Source of the DNA: Desulfobacterales bacterium
Lineage (GTDB): Bacteria > Desulfobacterota > Desulfobacteria > Desulfobacterales > 4be13
DNA: 12,310 bases
Direction of reading: 5' to 3'
Assembly (NCBI GenBank): GCA_029940115.1
Contig: JAOZRQ010000168.1
Span: 1-12,310 of the forward strand
Part shown: piece after piece, positions 6,612-12,310 of the stretch
Position numbering within the stretch: position 1 is the stretch's first letter
Layout of the letters: every line of letters begins with the position of its first letter
The notes under the pieces: generated by a model
The model's input: the letters and a program-made list of their open reading frames with translations, nothing else
What the model was told of the DNA's origin: nothing
Databases searched by the model: none
Made by a program: the position numbers and the translations under genes

Positions 6612-6672
6612 ACCTGAACTTCAACTTGAACCTGATCTTGAACTTCAACTTGAACCTGAACCTGAACCTGAA
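6608..6672. repeat. Hexanucleotide array (TTGAAC/CTGAAC type) between dnaJ-like gene and rlmN
   Basis: About eleven six-base units of the kind TTGAAC, CTGAAC and TTCAAC run from the dnaJ-like stop codon (TGA 6609-6611 lies in the first unit) to 6672, just short of the rlmN stop at 6688. The same unit type forms a longer array after rpsP (9920-10047). One frame of the array reads TGA repeatedly and the other two are open, which creates spurious long frames across rlmN. Confidence 0.85.
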
Positions 6673-6683
6673 AATCGGCCAAA

Positions 6684-6714
6684 GAAACTAAGTTTTTTGA
6701 AAAATCTTGGTTTC
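6684..6714. terminator. Possible shared stem-loop between convergent dnaJ-like gene and rlmN
   Basis: GAAACTAAG (6684-6692) can pair with CTTGGTTTC (6706-6714) with one mismatch, and the inner T run with the A run. It spans the last codons of rlmN and could slow transcription from both sides. It is weak: no G+C-rich stem and only a short T run follow on either strand. Confidence 0.25.
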
Positions 6715-7743
6715 TCCATGTGCGCGCAGCTGACCACATGCCGCCGAAATGTCTTGGCCCTTGCTGTGGCGGATGATCGCGGTATAATGGTGCCGGACCA
6801 GAATCTCCCTGAACTCTTGAATGACAGATTCCTCGGGCCTTCTGAAGTCACTCCTGTCATGCTCATTCAAGGGGATGAGGTTGATTTTTGCCCTCACCGG
6901 ACGAAGCAGCCTCGCGAGACGTCTGGCATGGTCCGGGGAGTCATTGATCCCTTTTATGAGGACATATTCGAAGGTGATTCGTTCCCGGGGGGCCAAGGGG
7001 TATCTGCGACAGGCCGCCATCAACTTTTCCAAGGGATGTTTGCGGTTGATCGGCATCAGCATGTCGCGGGTCGGGTTGTCCGCCGCGTTCAGGGATATCG
7101 CGAGTCCGACCTTTGTCTGCCAGCCCAGTTCAGGGATCCGGGGCACAATGCCGGCAGTGGAGACCGTCATCTTCCGATGGGAGAAGGCAAGGCCATGTCC
7201 GCCGTTGCCGATGAGGGTCACGGCGTTGGCCACATTCTCATAATTGGCCAGGGGTTCGCCCATTCCCATGAAAACGATGTTGCTCAGGCGGGCCGAACCG
7301 CCCAACTCCTGTTTGACATCCCGAACTTGGGAGATGATCTCCCCTTGGGTGAGGTTGCGGATGAACCCCCCCTTTCCGGTCAGACAGAAACGGCATCCTT
7401 GGGCACATCCCACTTGGCTGGATATGCAGAGCGTGTGATGATCCCTCTCCGGTATCAGAACGCTTTCAACGAGGTTCCCGTCGCGCAACCTGAAGAGATA
7501 TTTCCTCGTGCCATCGGCTGATCTCTGCAGAGCGATCTTCTCAAGGCGGGGGATGGCAAAATGGGAGGAGAGCAGCTCTCTGAGTGCCTTTCCCAGATCG
7601 GACATCCCCTCAAAGTCCTCGGCTTGGCGGAGATACACCCATTTCAGGATTTGTGCGGCCCGGTATGAGGCGATCTCCCGATCCCGGAGCCATGAAATCA
7701 GTCGCTCATGGGTAAAATCTTTGATATCTGTTTGATTGGTCAT
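6688..7743 (-). CDS. rlmN: 23S rRNA (A2503-C2) / tRNA (A37-C2) methyltransferase RlmN
   Basis: This radical-SAM enzyme methylates C2 of A2503 in 23S rRNA and A37 in some tRNAs, tuning the peptidyl-transferase exit region. The cluster-binding CxxxCxxC is C113-AQG-C117-RF-C120. The two cysteines that carry the methyl transfer are present: C106 in TLCISSQ and C336 in AACGQL. GMGEPL and the SLNA, INLIPLN blocks also match. From the start at 7743 the protein is 351 residues, within the usual 340-390. That start has GGAG about 11 bases upstream. A second, in-frame ATG at 7815 would add 24 residues but has no ribosome site and exists because 37 bp around the start were duplicated. It is transcribed towards the dnaJ-like gene. 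All key residues are intact. Confidence 0.95.
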   Translation of the reverse strand: MTNQTDIKDFTHERLISWLRDREIASYRAAQILKWVYLRQAEDFEGMSDLGKALRELLSSHFAIPRLEKIALQRSADGTRKYLFRLRDGNLVESVLIPERDHHTLCISSQVGCAQGCRFCLTGKGGFIRNLTQGEIISQVRDVKQELGGSARLSNIVFMGMGEPLANYENVANAVTLIGNGGHGLAFSHRKMTVSTAGIVPRIPELGWQTKVGLAISLNAADNPTRDMLMPINRKHPLEKLMAACRRYPLAPRERITFEYVLIKGINDSPDHARRLARLLRPVRAKINLIPLNEHDRSDFRRPEESVIQEFREILVRHHYTAIIRHSKGQDISAACGQLRAHGETKIFQKT

Positions 7744-7820
7744 CTGGTTGGACACTCCATGAATATTTAGGATGAGAGGACTTGTAAAATCTTTGATATC
7801 TGTTTGATTGGTCATCTGGT
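7712..7820. repeat. 37-bp direct duplication covering the rlmN start
   Basis: Bases 7712-7748 and 7784-7820 are identical. On the minus strand each copy carries the bases just before an ATG and the codons for MTNQTDIKDF. The offset is 72 bases, a multiple of three, so the outer copy remains in frame with rlmN. The 35 bases between the copies encode SPLILNIHGVSN, without a stop. Confidence 0.95.
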
Positions 7821-7949
7821 ATCTGCTATGATGAATTTTGATTGGCCGTCAGGTTCTGGTTTCTAAATGACAAATGTGGGCAATCCTGACCAGGTTTCTC
7901 GTTTTTTGTCCCGTACAGGTCAAATGGGAGCCCAAAGCCCAGCTCCCTG

Positions 7950-8030
7950 AGAAGGTGTTTGAAAACACCTGTTGCCCTCTGCCCATGCCCCAGTTTCGGG
8001 CACGGGCAAGGGAGTTTTCAAACACCTTCT
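7950..8030. repeat. 81-bp imperfect palindromic element upstream of ffh
   Basis: The outer arms AGAAGGTGTTTGAAAAC (7950-7966) and GTTTTCAAACACCTTCT (8014-8030) are perfect 17-base inverses. Inner arms TTGCCC (7972-7977) and GGGCAA (8004-8009), plus GCCCATGCCC opposite GGGCACGGGC with one G-T pair, let the whole unit fold into a long stem. The left arm can also fold on itself, since GGTGTTT and AAACACC flank GA (7954-7969). It is probably a palindromic MITE or REP unit. No target duplication is visible. It lacks the conserved apical tetraloop region of 4.5S RNA. Confidence 0.65.
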
Positions 8031-8070
8031 GAATTTATTTGGGCATCCTTCATCCATCAGTTTACAGGCC

Positions 8071-8135
8071 AAAAAGTTTGTAGTTCCGCCTTCAGGCGGT
8101 CTGGTACAGCCTGAACGCGGAAGTGCAAACTTTTT
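8071..8135. repeat. 65-bp inverted-repeat element with internal CCGCCTTCAGGCGG palindrome
   Basis: AAAAAGTTTGTAGTTCCGC (8071-8089) faces GCGGAAGTGCAAACTTTTT (8117-8135), matching at all but two or three positions. A perfect palindrome CCGCCT-TC-AGGCGG (8086-8099) overlaps the left arm. A partial further copy of the right arm (GGAAAGTGCAAACCACTTTT) follows at 8142-8161. It has no coding potential. The three repeats between rlmN and ffh (7901, 7950, 8071) make this a repeat-accumulating intergenic site. Confidence 0.65.
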
Positions 8136-8190
8136 CCACCCGGAAAGTGCAAACCACTTTTCATGCAAAATGAAGGAAGCCTTTATTTGC

Positions 8191-8219
8191 TTGACATACC
8201 ATGATTAAAAGGTTAGGTT
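8191..8219 (+). promoter_or_regulatory. Probable promoter for the ffh operon
   Basis: TTGACA (8191-8196) is a perfect -35 box. The best -10 at standard spacing is TAGGTT (8214-8219), only 3/6. It is the only good -35 in the 240 bases before ffh and lies just after the repeat elements, so it is the likeliest start of the long ffh-to-methyltransferase transcript. Confidence 0.45.
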
Positions 8220-8261
8220 CAAGTATTTAATATCCGGTGGACCTGAAAAATAGGTGCATTT

Positions 8262-9581
8262 ATGTTTGACAACCTGAGTGACAGGCTGGAGTCAGTTTTC
8301 AAAAAGCTCAAGGGTCATGGCAAACTGACAGAAAAGAACATCGAGGACGGGCTGAAAGAGGTCCGGATGGCCCTCCTTGAGGCGGATGTCCATTACAAGG
8401 TGGTCAAGAAGTTCATTGCCGACATCAGGGAGCGGGCCTTGGGCCAAGAGGTGATGAAAAGCCTGACCCCAGGCCAGCAGGTGATCAAGATCGTCAATGA
8501 GGAGCTCTCCAAGCTCATGGGATCCACCCATGAGGACCTGACGCTCTCCGGCCCTGTACCCATCTCCATCATGCTGGTGGGACTCCAAGGATCCGGAAAG
8601 ACGACCACCGCCGGCAAACTGGCGGTCATGCTACGGAAAAAAGGCCGAACCCCCTGTCTCGTGCCCGCAGATGTGTATCGTCCGGCCGCGATTGACCAGT
8701 TGAAAAAACTGGGAACCCAGTTGGAAGTGCCGGTCTTTCCCTCAGATGAGTCGGCCGACCCGGTTGACATCTGTCGGGACGCGGTCAAGATGGGAAAAAG
8801 GGAGGGGTATGACACCCTGCTCTTGGACACCGCGGGCCGATTGCATATCGATGACGCGCTCATGGCCGAGCTCAAACGCATCAAGAAGGCCGTGAAGCCG
8901 TCCGACATCCTGCTGGTGGCGGATGCCATGACAGGCCAGGACGCGGTCAACATGGCCAAATCATATGATGACGCCTTGGACATCGGCGGGGTGGTGCTCT
9001 CCAAACTGGACGGGGACGCCCGGGGCGGCGCGGCCCTCTCCATCAAGGCAGTCACCGGCAAGCCGATCAAGTTTGTCGGCGTGGGGGAGAAGCTGAACCA
9101 GCTGGAACCCTTTCATCCGGACAGAATGGCCTCAAGCATCCTCGGCATGGGGGATGTGCTCACGTTCATTGAAAAGGCCCAATCGGTGGTGGATGATGAG
9201 AAGGCGGCCGAGCTGGAAAAAAAGCTGAGAAAGAGTCAGTTCACCCTTGAAGACTTTCGGGATCAGATGGTTCAGATCCGAAAAATGGGATCCATCACCG
9301 ACCTGCTGAACTTGATTCCCGGTTTCAGCAAGAACAAACAACTGAAAAATCTTCAGGTGGATGAAAAGGAATTTGTCAAGATTGAGGCGATCATCAATTC
9401 CATGACCCCCCAAGAGCGGTGCCAACACTCCCTCATCAACGGGAGCCGACGCAAACGGATCGCCAAGGGAAGCGGCACCACCGTGCAGGATGTCAACCGG
9501 CTGATCAAGAATTACACCCATGTGATGAAAATGATCAAGAAAATGAACAAAGGCGGCATGCGTGGCATGCTACCTTTTTAA
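8262..9581 (+). CDS. ffh: Signal recognition particle protein Ffh (SRP54)
   Basis: Ffh binds 4.5S RNA and the signal sequences of nascent inner-membrane proteins, and with FtsY delivers ribosomes to SecYEG in a GTP-dependent cycle. The 439 residues show the N domain (1 to about 95), the G domain with P-loop GLQGSGKTT (107-115), DTAGR (189-193) and SKLDGDARGG (247-256), and a Met-rich M domain (from about 330) with MTPQER, INGSRRKRIAKGSGT and a final helix ending KKMNKGGMRGM. Length is normal and all GTPase motifs are present. A weak ribosome site (AGGTG, 8252-8256) precedes the ATG. It heads the cluster; a heptamer array follows its stop directly. Confidence 0.96.
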   Translation: MFDNLSDRLESVFKKLKGHGKLTEKNIEDGLKEVRMALLEADVHYKVVKKFIADIRERALGQEVMKSLTPGQQVIKIVNEELSKLMGSTHEDLTLSGPVPISIMLVGLQGSGKTTTAGKLAVMLRKKGRTPCLVPADVYRPAAIDQLKKLGTQLEVPVFPSDESADPVDICRDAVKMGKREGYDTLLLDTAGRLHIDDALMAELKRIKKAVKPSDILLVADAMTGQDAVNMAKSYDDALDIGGVVLSKLDGDARGGAALSIKAVTGKPIKFVGVGEKLNQLEPFHPDRMASSILGMGDVLTFIEKAQSVVDDEKAAELEKKLRKSQFTLEDFRDQMVQIRKMGSITDLLNLIPGFSKNKQLKNLQVDEKEFVKIEAIINSMTPQERCQHSLINGSRRKRIAKGSGTTVQDVNRLIKNYTHVMKMIKKMNKGGMRGMLPF

Positions 9582-9652
9582 AGGATGAAGGATGAAGAAT
9601 GAAGGATGAAGGATGGAAACCAAAAATTTCATCCTTCATCCTTCATCCTTCC
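9582..9652. repeat. Heptamer array (GGATGAA) and its inverse forming a hairpin between ffh and rpsP
   Basis: Right after the ffh TAA, the unit AGGATGA repeats about five times (9582-9616), with one unit changed to AGAATGA. After a 14-16 base loop the reverse complement TCATCCT repeats about three times (9629-9652). GAAGGATGAAGGAT (9601-9614) pairs perfectly with ATCCTTCATCCTTC (9631-9644). No T run follows, so it is more likely an RNA-stability or processing structure than a terminator. The rpsP ribosome site begins five bases later. Confidence 0.8.
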
Positions 9653-9667
9653 AATTGAGGAGAACAG

Positions 9668-9919
9668 ATGGTTAAACTCAGACTGGCGAGACACGGCTCA
9701 AAGAAAAGACCTTTTTACCGAATTGTCGCGGCGGACAGCGAATGCCGGCGGGACGGCAGGTTTCTGGAAATCGTCGGCACTTACAACCCGCTGACGGATC
9801 CGGCCGAGGTGACGCTCAAAGAAGAACGCGTCCGATACTGGATGGATCAGGGGGCGATGCTCACGCATACGGTGAGAAGCATCTTGCAAAACAAAGGAGT
9901 TCCGACAAAATCAGGTTGA
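9668..9919 (+). CDS. rpsP: 30S ribosomal protein S16
   Basis: S16 is a small primary-binding protein of the 30S body that stabilises 16S rRNA folding. The 83 residues open with the family signature VKLRLARHGSKKRPFYRIVA, followed by RRDGRFLEIVGTYNPL and the AEVTLKEERVRYWMDQGA helix. Length and motifs are normal. The start is set by GAGGAG (9657-9662) five bases upstream. The stop TGA (9917-9919) is followed at once by a hexanucleotide array, so rpsP and khpA are separated by about 250 bases, longer than usual for this operon. Confidence 0.97.
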   Translation: MVKLRLARHGSKKRPFYRIVAADSECRRDGRFLEIVGTYNPLTDPAEVTLKEERVRYWMDQGAMLTHTVRSILQNKGVPTKSG

Positions 9920-10097
9920 TGAACTTGAACGTCCCCTTGAACTTGAACGTCCCCTTCAACTTGAACCTGAACGTGAACCTGAACTTGAACTTGAACGTGA
10001 ACGTGAACCTGAACCTGAACGTGAACTTGAACTTGAACGTGAACTTGGATGTGCGCGTAAATGAATGTTGATGTCCAAGTTTGAGTTCAAGTTTGAG
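9920..10097. repeat. Hexanucleotide array (GAACTT/GAACGT/GAACCT) with an inverse tail, between rpsP and khpA
   Basis: About twenty six-base units of GAAC followed by TT, CT or GT run from the rpsP stop to about 10047, with two interruptions (GTCCCC twice near the start). After about 27 bases the inverse CCAAGTTTGAGTTCAAG appears (10075-10097), able to pair with the end of the array. Because six is a multiple of three, two of the three frames stay open across the array. This is the same unit family as at 6608-6672. No protein is expected from it. Confidence 0.85.
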
Positions 10098-10172
10098 TGC
10101 TGATTCTGTCTGATGTTCACTCAAACACATTGTAACCCTTTTGCATGCAACGGTTAATAAGGAGGCGGAGCT

Positions 10173-10403
10173 ATGAAAGATCTGATCAAGTACATCGCGC
10201 AAGCGTTGGTTGACCAACCGGAAGAGGTATCGGTGGAAGAGGTGGAAGGAAATCAGACCTCTGTGCTGGAATTGAAGGTGGCAAAGGAGGATCTGGGGAA
10301 GGTCATCGGAAAGCAGGGCCGGACAGCGAGAGCCATGCGCACCATATTAAGCGCTGCGTCTGCAAAAGTGAAAAAACGCACAGTGCTGGAAATCTTGGAG
10401 TAA
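10173..10403 (+). CDS. khpA: KH-domain RNA-binding protein (KhpA/YlqC family)
   Basis: The protein has 76 residues and is a single type-II KH domain. The GxxG loop is GKQG (46-49) within LGKVIGKQGRTARAMRTIL, the RNA-backbone grip of the fold. Members of this family sit between rpsP and rimM in many bacteria and bind structured RNA, sometimes as a partner of KhpB/Jag in cell-length control; no partner is visible here. The start has AAGGAGG (10159-10165) seven bases upstream. A 10-base palindrome TTGCATGCAA (10141-10150) lies just before that ribosome site; its meaning is unknown. It is a normal full-length member. Confidence 0.93.
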   Translation: MKDLIKYIAQALVDQPEEVSVEEVEGNQTSVLELKVAKEDLGKVIGKQGRTARAMRTILSAASAKVKKRTVLEILE

Positions 10404-10442
10404 CAAGCTCTGAGCTCCAAGTATATCTTGCCTCTTAATCCA

Positions 10443-10952
10443 ATGACACAAACCAATTTTCTCCTGATGGGAAAGGTGGTGGGGGTTCACGGCCTCAGAG
10501 GAGCCATCAAGGTACGCTCCTTTGCCGAATCCCCCCTCGACGTGTTCAGGCCAGATTGCCCGATTCTTCTGACAGGCCCTGAGGGGGAGAAGACATGCCA
10601 TGTCCAATGGGTCAAGGTGCATCATCGCCTGTTGCTGATGTCGCTGGATGGAACAACCGACCGCAACCAAGCCGAATCCCTTGCAGGCGCGGAGATATAT
10701 GTCCCCATGGCGGACCTTCCCGATCTTGAGGAGGGGACCTATTACTGGACCGACCTCATCGGGATTTCCGTGTTCACAGCGGATGACATGCCCATTGGCC
10801 GCATTGAGGCGATCATCCCCACAGGGAGCAACGATGTTTATGTGGTGAAAAATGAGGCGGATGAGATCCTGATTCCCGCGCTCGAAGGGGTGATCCTCGC
10901 GGTTGACATTGAAAACAAGACCATGCGGGTGAAACTGCCTGAGGGATTGTAG
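10443..10952 (+). CDS. rimM: Ribosome maturation factor RimM
   Basis: RimM binds S19 and helps the 30S head mature. The N-terminal barrel begins LLMGKVVGVHGLRGAIKV; the PRC-barrel C-terminal half begins near YYWTDLIGISV and ends with ILIPALEGVILAVDIENKTM, all family landmarks. From the ATG at 10443 the protein is 169 residues, the usual size. A TTG at 10428 would add five residues. Neither start has a clear ribosome site, so translation may depend on coupling with khpA, whose stop is 39 bases upstream. trmD starts seven bases after the stop. Confidence 0.93.
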   Translation: MTQTNFLLMGKVVGVHGLRGAIKVRSFAESPLDVFRPDCPILLTGPEGEKTCHVQWVKVHHRLLLMSLDGTTDRNQAESLAGAEIYVPMADLPDLEEGTYYWTDLIGISVFTADDMPIGRIEAIIPTGSNDVYVVKNEADEILIPALEGVILAVDIENKTMRVKLPEGL

Positions 10953-10959
10953 GCAACTC

Positions 10960-11793
10960 ATGAACTTCACTGTCCTGACCATTTTTCCTGACATGTTCAT
11001 TCCATTCCGGGAACATGGGATCATCAGAAGAGCCTTGGAGCAGAGCAGGATATCCCTCTCGATCGTCAACCTCAGGGACTTTGCATTAGACAAGCATCAT
11101 GTCACAGATGACAGGCCTTATGGGGGGGGGTGCGGTATGGTGATGAAGGCGGAACCGCTGATTGCGGCCATCCGTGCGGCCAAGAGGCGCCACCCCTCCG
11201 CAAAGACGATGCTGCTCTCCCCCCAAGGCAGGGTGCTCACCCAGAAAAAGGCCCATGAACTCGCCCTCTCTGAGGGTCTTGTCTTTGTTTGCGGCCGATA
11301 TGAGGGGGTGGATGAACGGATCGTCGATTTCACGGATGAGGAGATATCCATTGGTGACTATGTGCTCACTGGGGGGGAACTCGCGGTCATGGTCATCATT
11401 GACGCCGTGGCCCGCCTGATCCCTGGGGTGCTGGGGGGGGAAACCTCGGCGGAAAAAGACTCCTTTTCAGACGGCCTTCTGGAACACGCGCATTACACGA
11501 GGCCCCGGACCTGCGAGGGGGACGCGGTTCCGGAAGTGTTGCTGTCTGGAAATCACAAGGAAATCGAAAAATGGCGATTGGAAAGCGCGGTGGTTCGGAC
11601 CTTTCTGAAACGGCCCGATCTGTTAGAAAACAGACCCCTCAGCCAAGAGGAAAGGGCCATTCTGAAAAAATGGGGGGGACATGTTGACCGGATATTGCAG
11701 GCCCAATCTTCATGTCGCGCTGATTCATCATCCGGTGGTCAACAAGAACAGGGAGCGGATCACATCTGCCGTGACCAACTTGGACCTGCATGA
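10960..11793 (+). CDS. trmD: tRNA (guanine37-N1)-methyltransferase TrmD, with extended C-terminus
   Basis: TrmD methylates N1 of G37 next to the anticodon and prevents +1 frameshifting; it is essential in most bacteria. The SPOUT knot is complete: DDRPYGGGCGMVM, VFVCGRYEGVDERI, ISIGDYVLTGGELAV, then DSFSDGLLEHAHYTRP near residue 170. Bacterial TrmD is usually 240-250 residues; this reads 277. Residues 241-277 are simply the next gene read in another frame and have no TrmD character. A G7 tract at 11672-11678 lies at the transition: with one more G the protein would end at residue 242 with TGA 11685-11687. The catalytic domain should be intact either way. The start is supported by a weak AGG six bases upstream. 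Confidence 0.93.
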   Translation: MNFTVLTIFPDMFIPFREHGIIRRALEQSRISLSIVNLRDFALDKHHVTDDRPYGGGCGMVMKAEPLIAAIRAAKRRHPSAKTMLLSPQGRVLTQKKAHELALSEGLVFVCGRYEGVDERIVDFTDEEISIGDYVLTGGELAVMVIIDAVARLIPGVLGGETSAEKDSFSDGLLEHAHYTRPRTCEGDAVPEVLLSGNHKEIEKWRLESAVVRTFLKRPDLLENRPLSQEERAILKKWGGHVDRILQAQSSCRADSSSGGQQEQGADHICRDQLGPA

Positions 11794-12265
11794 CATCGCA
11801 AGGGCTGCAAAGACCTATGGGGTCCGATCATTTCATGTGGTCATGCCCCTTGCCGATCAGAAATCGCTGATTGACAAAATCCTGAATCATTGGATCAGCG
11901 GCGCGGGCGGCAGATACAATCCCCTGAGACGTGAGGCGATGGAGATGATTCAGACAAAAAATTCGGTCGCGGATGTGCTCGACCACATCCGCAACGAGGG
12001 AGCGGGCGTTCCCAAGACGGTGGCCACCTCCGCCCGAAAGCAGGCGAGGAGCATCCGCATCTCCGCGTTTCGGGACATGTTGAGGAGCGGGGAACCGTAT
12101 CTTCTGAATTTCGGCACCGCTTGGGGGCTTGCGGATGATTTCATCGCCCATTCCGATTATCTGCTCAATCCCATAAGAGGGAACTCCGACTACAACCATC
12201 TGTCTGTCCGGTCCGCGGCGGCCATCATGCTCGACAGGCTGATGGGGATGAAGGGTGAAGGATGA
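11681..12265 (+). CDS. TrmD-associated RNA methyltransferase (SAM-dependent, PF09936-type)
   Basis: The protein has 194 residues. It opens with a parallel-sheet strand and loop (LHVALIHHPVVNKN), then SAVTNLDLHDIARAAKTYGV, and closes with a knot-like SAM site (LLNFGTAWGL, then LLNPIRGNSDYNHLSVRSA). This is the small SPOUT-like family found between trmD and rplS in Desulfobacterota and some others; its RNA target is not established as far as I know. The ATG at 11681 has a G-rich site just upstream and overlaps trmD by 113 bases as read, or by seven bases if the trmD G-tract is restored. The last four residues and the stop are encoded by the start of a heptamer array. Confidence 0.88.
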   Translation: MLTGYCRPNLHVALIHHPVVNKNRERITSAVTNLDLHDIARAAKTYGVRSFHVVMPLADQKSLIDKILNHWISGAGGRYNPLRREAMEMIQTKNSVADVLDHIRNEGAGVPKTVATSARKQARSIRISAFRDMLRSGEPYLLNFGTAWGLADDFIAHSDYLLNPIRGNSDYNHLSVRSAAAIMLDRLMGMKGEG

Positions 12266-12310
12266 AGGGTGAAGGGTGAAGGGTGAAGGGTGAAGGGTGA
12301 AGGGTGAAGG
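12250..12310. repeat. Heptamer array (GAAGGGT) over the methyltransferase stop codon
   Basis: Eight full units of GAAGGGT (one as GAAGGAT) and a partial ninth run from 12250 to the window edge; the array continues outside. The first two units encode the end of the methyltransferase and supply its TGA (12263-12265). A seven-base unit shifts frame each copy and carries TGA across its junctions, so it stops translation in all three forward frames within 21 bases. Confidence 0.9.

Noticed and set aside
6601..7521. 306-codon + strand frame starting in the hexanucleotide array
   Set aside because: It is the shadow of rlmN, which has all its catalytic cysteines on the minus strand. The first part is only repeat-encoded EPELQL-type sequence.
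7950..8030. 4.5S SRP RNA gene next to ffh
   Set aside because: The length and hairpin are suggestive, but the conserved apical GGAA tetraloop region is absent and the arms look like a palindromic repeat.
9742..10071. 109-codon frame across rpsP and the hexamer array
   Set aside because: The first part is an out-of-frame reading of rpsP and the rest is repeat-encoded LNVNL sequence. It has no start site of its own.

Overview
The second half of the window (about 5.8-12.3 kb) is a conserved translation and protein-export cluster: ffh, rpsP, a KH-domain protein (khpA), rimM, trmD and a small RNA methyltransferase of the TrmD-associated type. rplS is the expected next gene, beyond the window edge. 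With convergent rlmN, a zinc-finger-less DnaJ protein, and an accessory neighbourhood full of palindromic repeats, RHS/cadherin/dockerin-like pieces and Uma2 proteins, this order best fits a Desulfobacterota (deltaproteobacterial sulfate reducer, Desulfobacterales-like) chromosome. The lineage is inferred from gene order and protein style, not from a database search.

Layout. 1-321: palindromic REP-like repeats, with a perfect 70-bp tandem duplication followed by related units in the opposite orientation. 315-2281: a mosaic of broken surface or secreted protein modules (RHS/YD repeats, TPR, three cadherin-like repeats, one dockerin-like calcium loop, an NHL propeller piece). 2282-3021: no convincing gene. 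3022-3972: a strong sigma-70-type promoter, a Uma2-family nuclease-like gene with a repetitive coiled tail, and a previously easy-to-miss 49-residue pentapeptide-repeat ORF joined to it by an ATGA overlap. 4046-5304: a decayed chimera of an N-terminal half-peptidase, an AAA ATPase and a PD-(D/E)XK-like tail, with a frameshift and an apparent internal deletion. 5305-5798: a consensus promoter, a perfect hairpin and a 190-bp MITE with 16-bp perfect terminal inverted repeats and an 8-bp target-site duplication, lying upstream of the dnaJ-like gene.

5799-12310: the dnaJ-like gene converges on rlmN, whose 5' end carries an in-frame 37-bp duplication. A repeat-rich intergenic region follows, then the ffh-rpsP-khpA-rimM-trmD-methyltransferase run, all on the + strand. 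The run joins protein targeting (Ffh), the 30S subunit (S16), 30S maturation (RimM, KhpA) and tRNA/RNA modification (TrmD and the SPOUT-like methyltransferase). Short 6- or 7-bp tandem arrays sit directly on or after the stop codons of four of these genes. trmD appears to have lost one G in a G7 tract, which extends it 35-37 residues into the next gene.

I see no CRISPR array, tRNA or rRNA. I found no clearly new multi-gene system. The most notable items are the MITE, the chimeric ATPase pseudogene, the Uma2-pentapeptide pair, the trmD tract and the stop-codon-linked repeat arrays.
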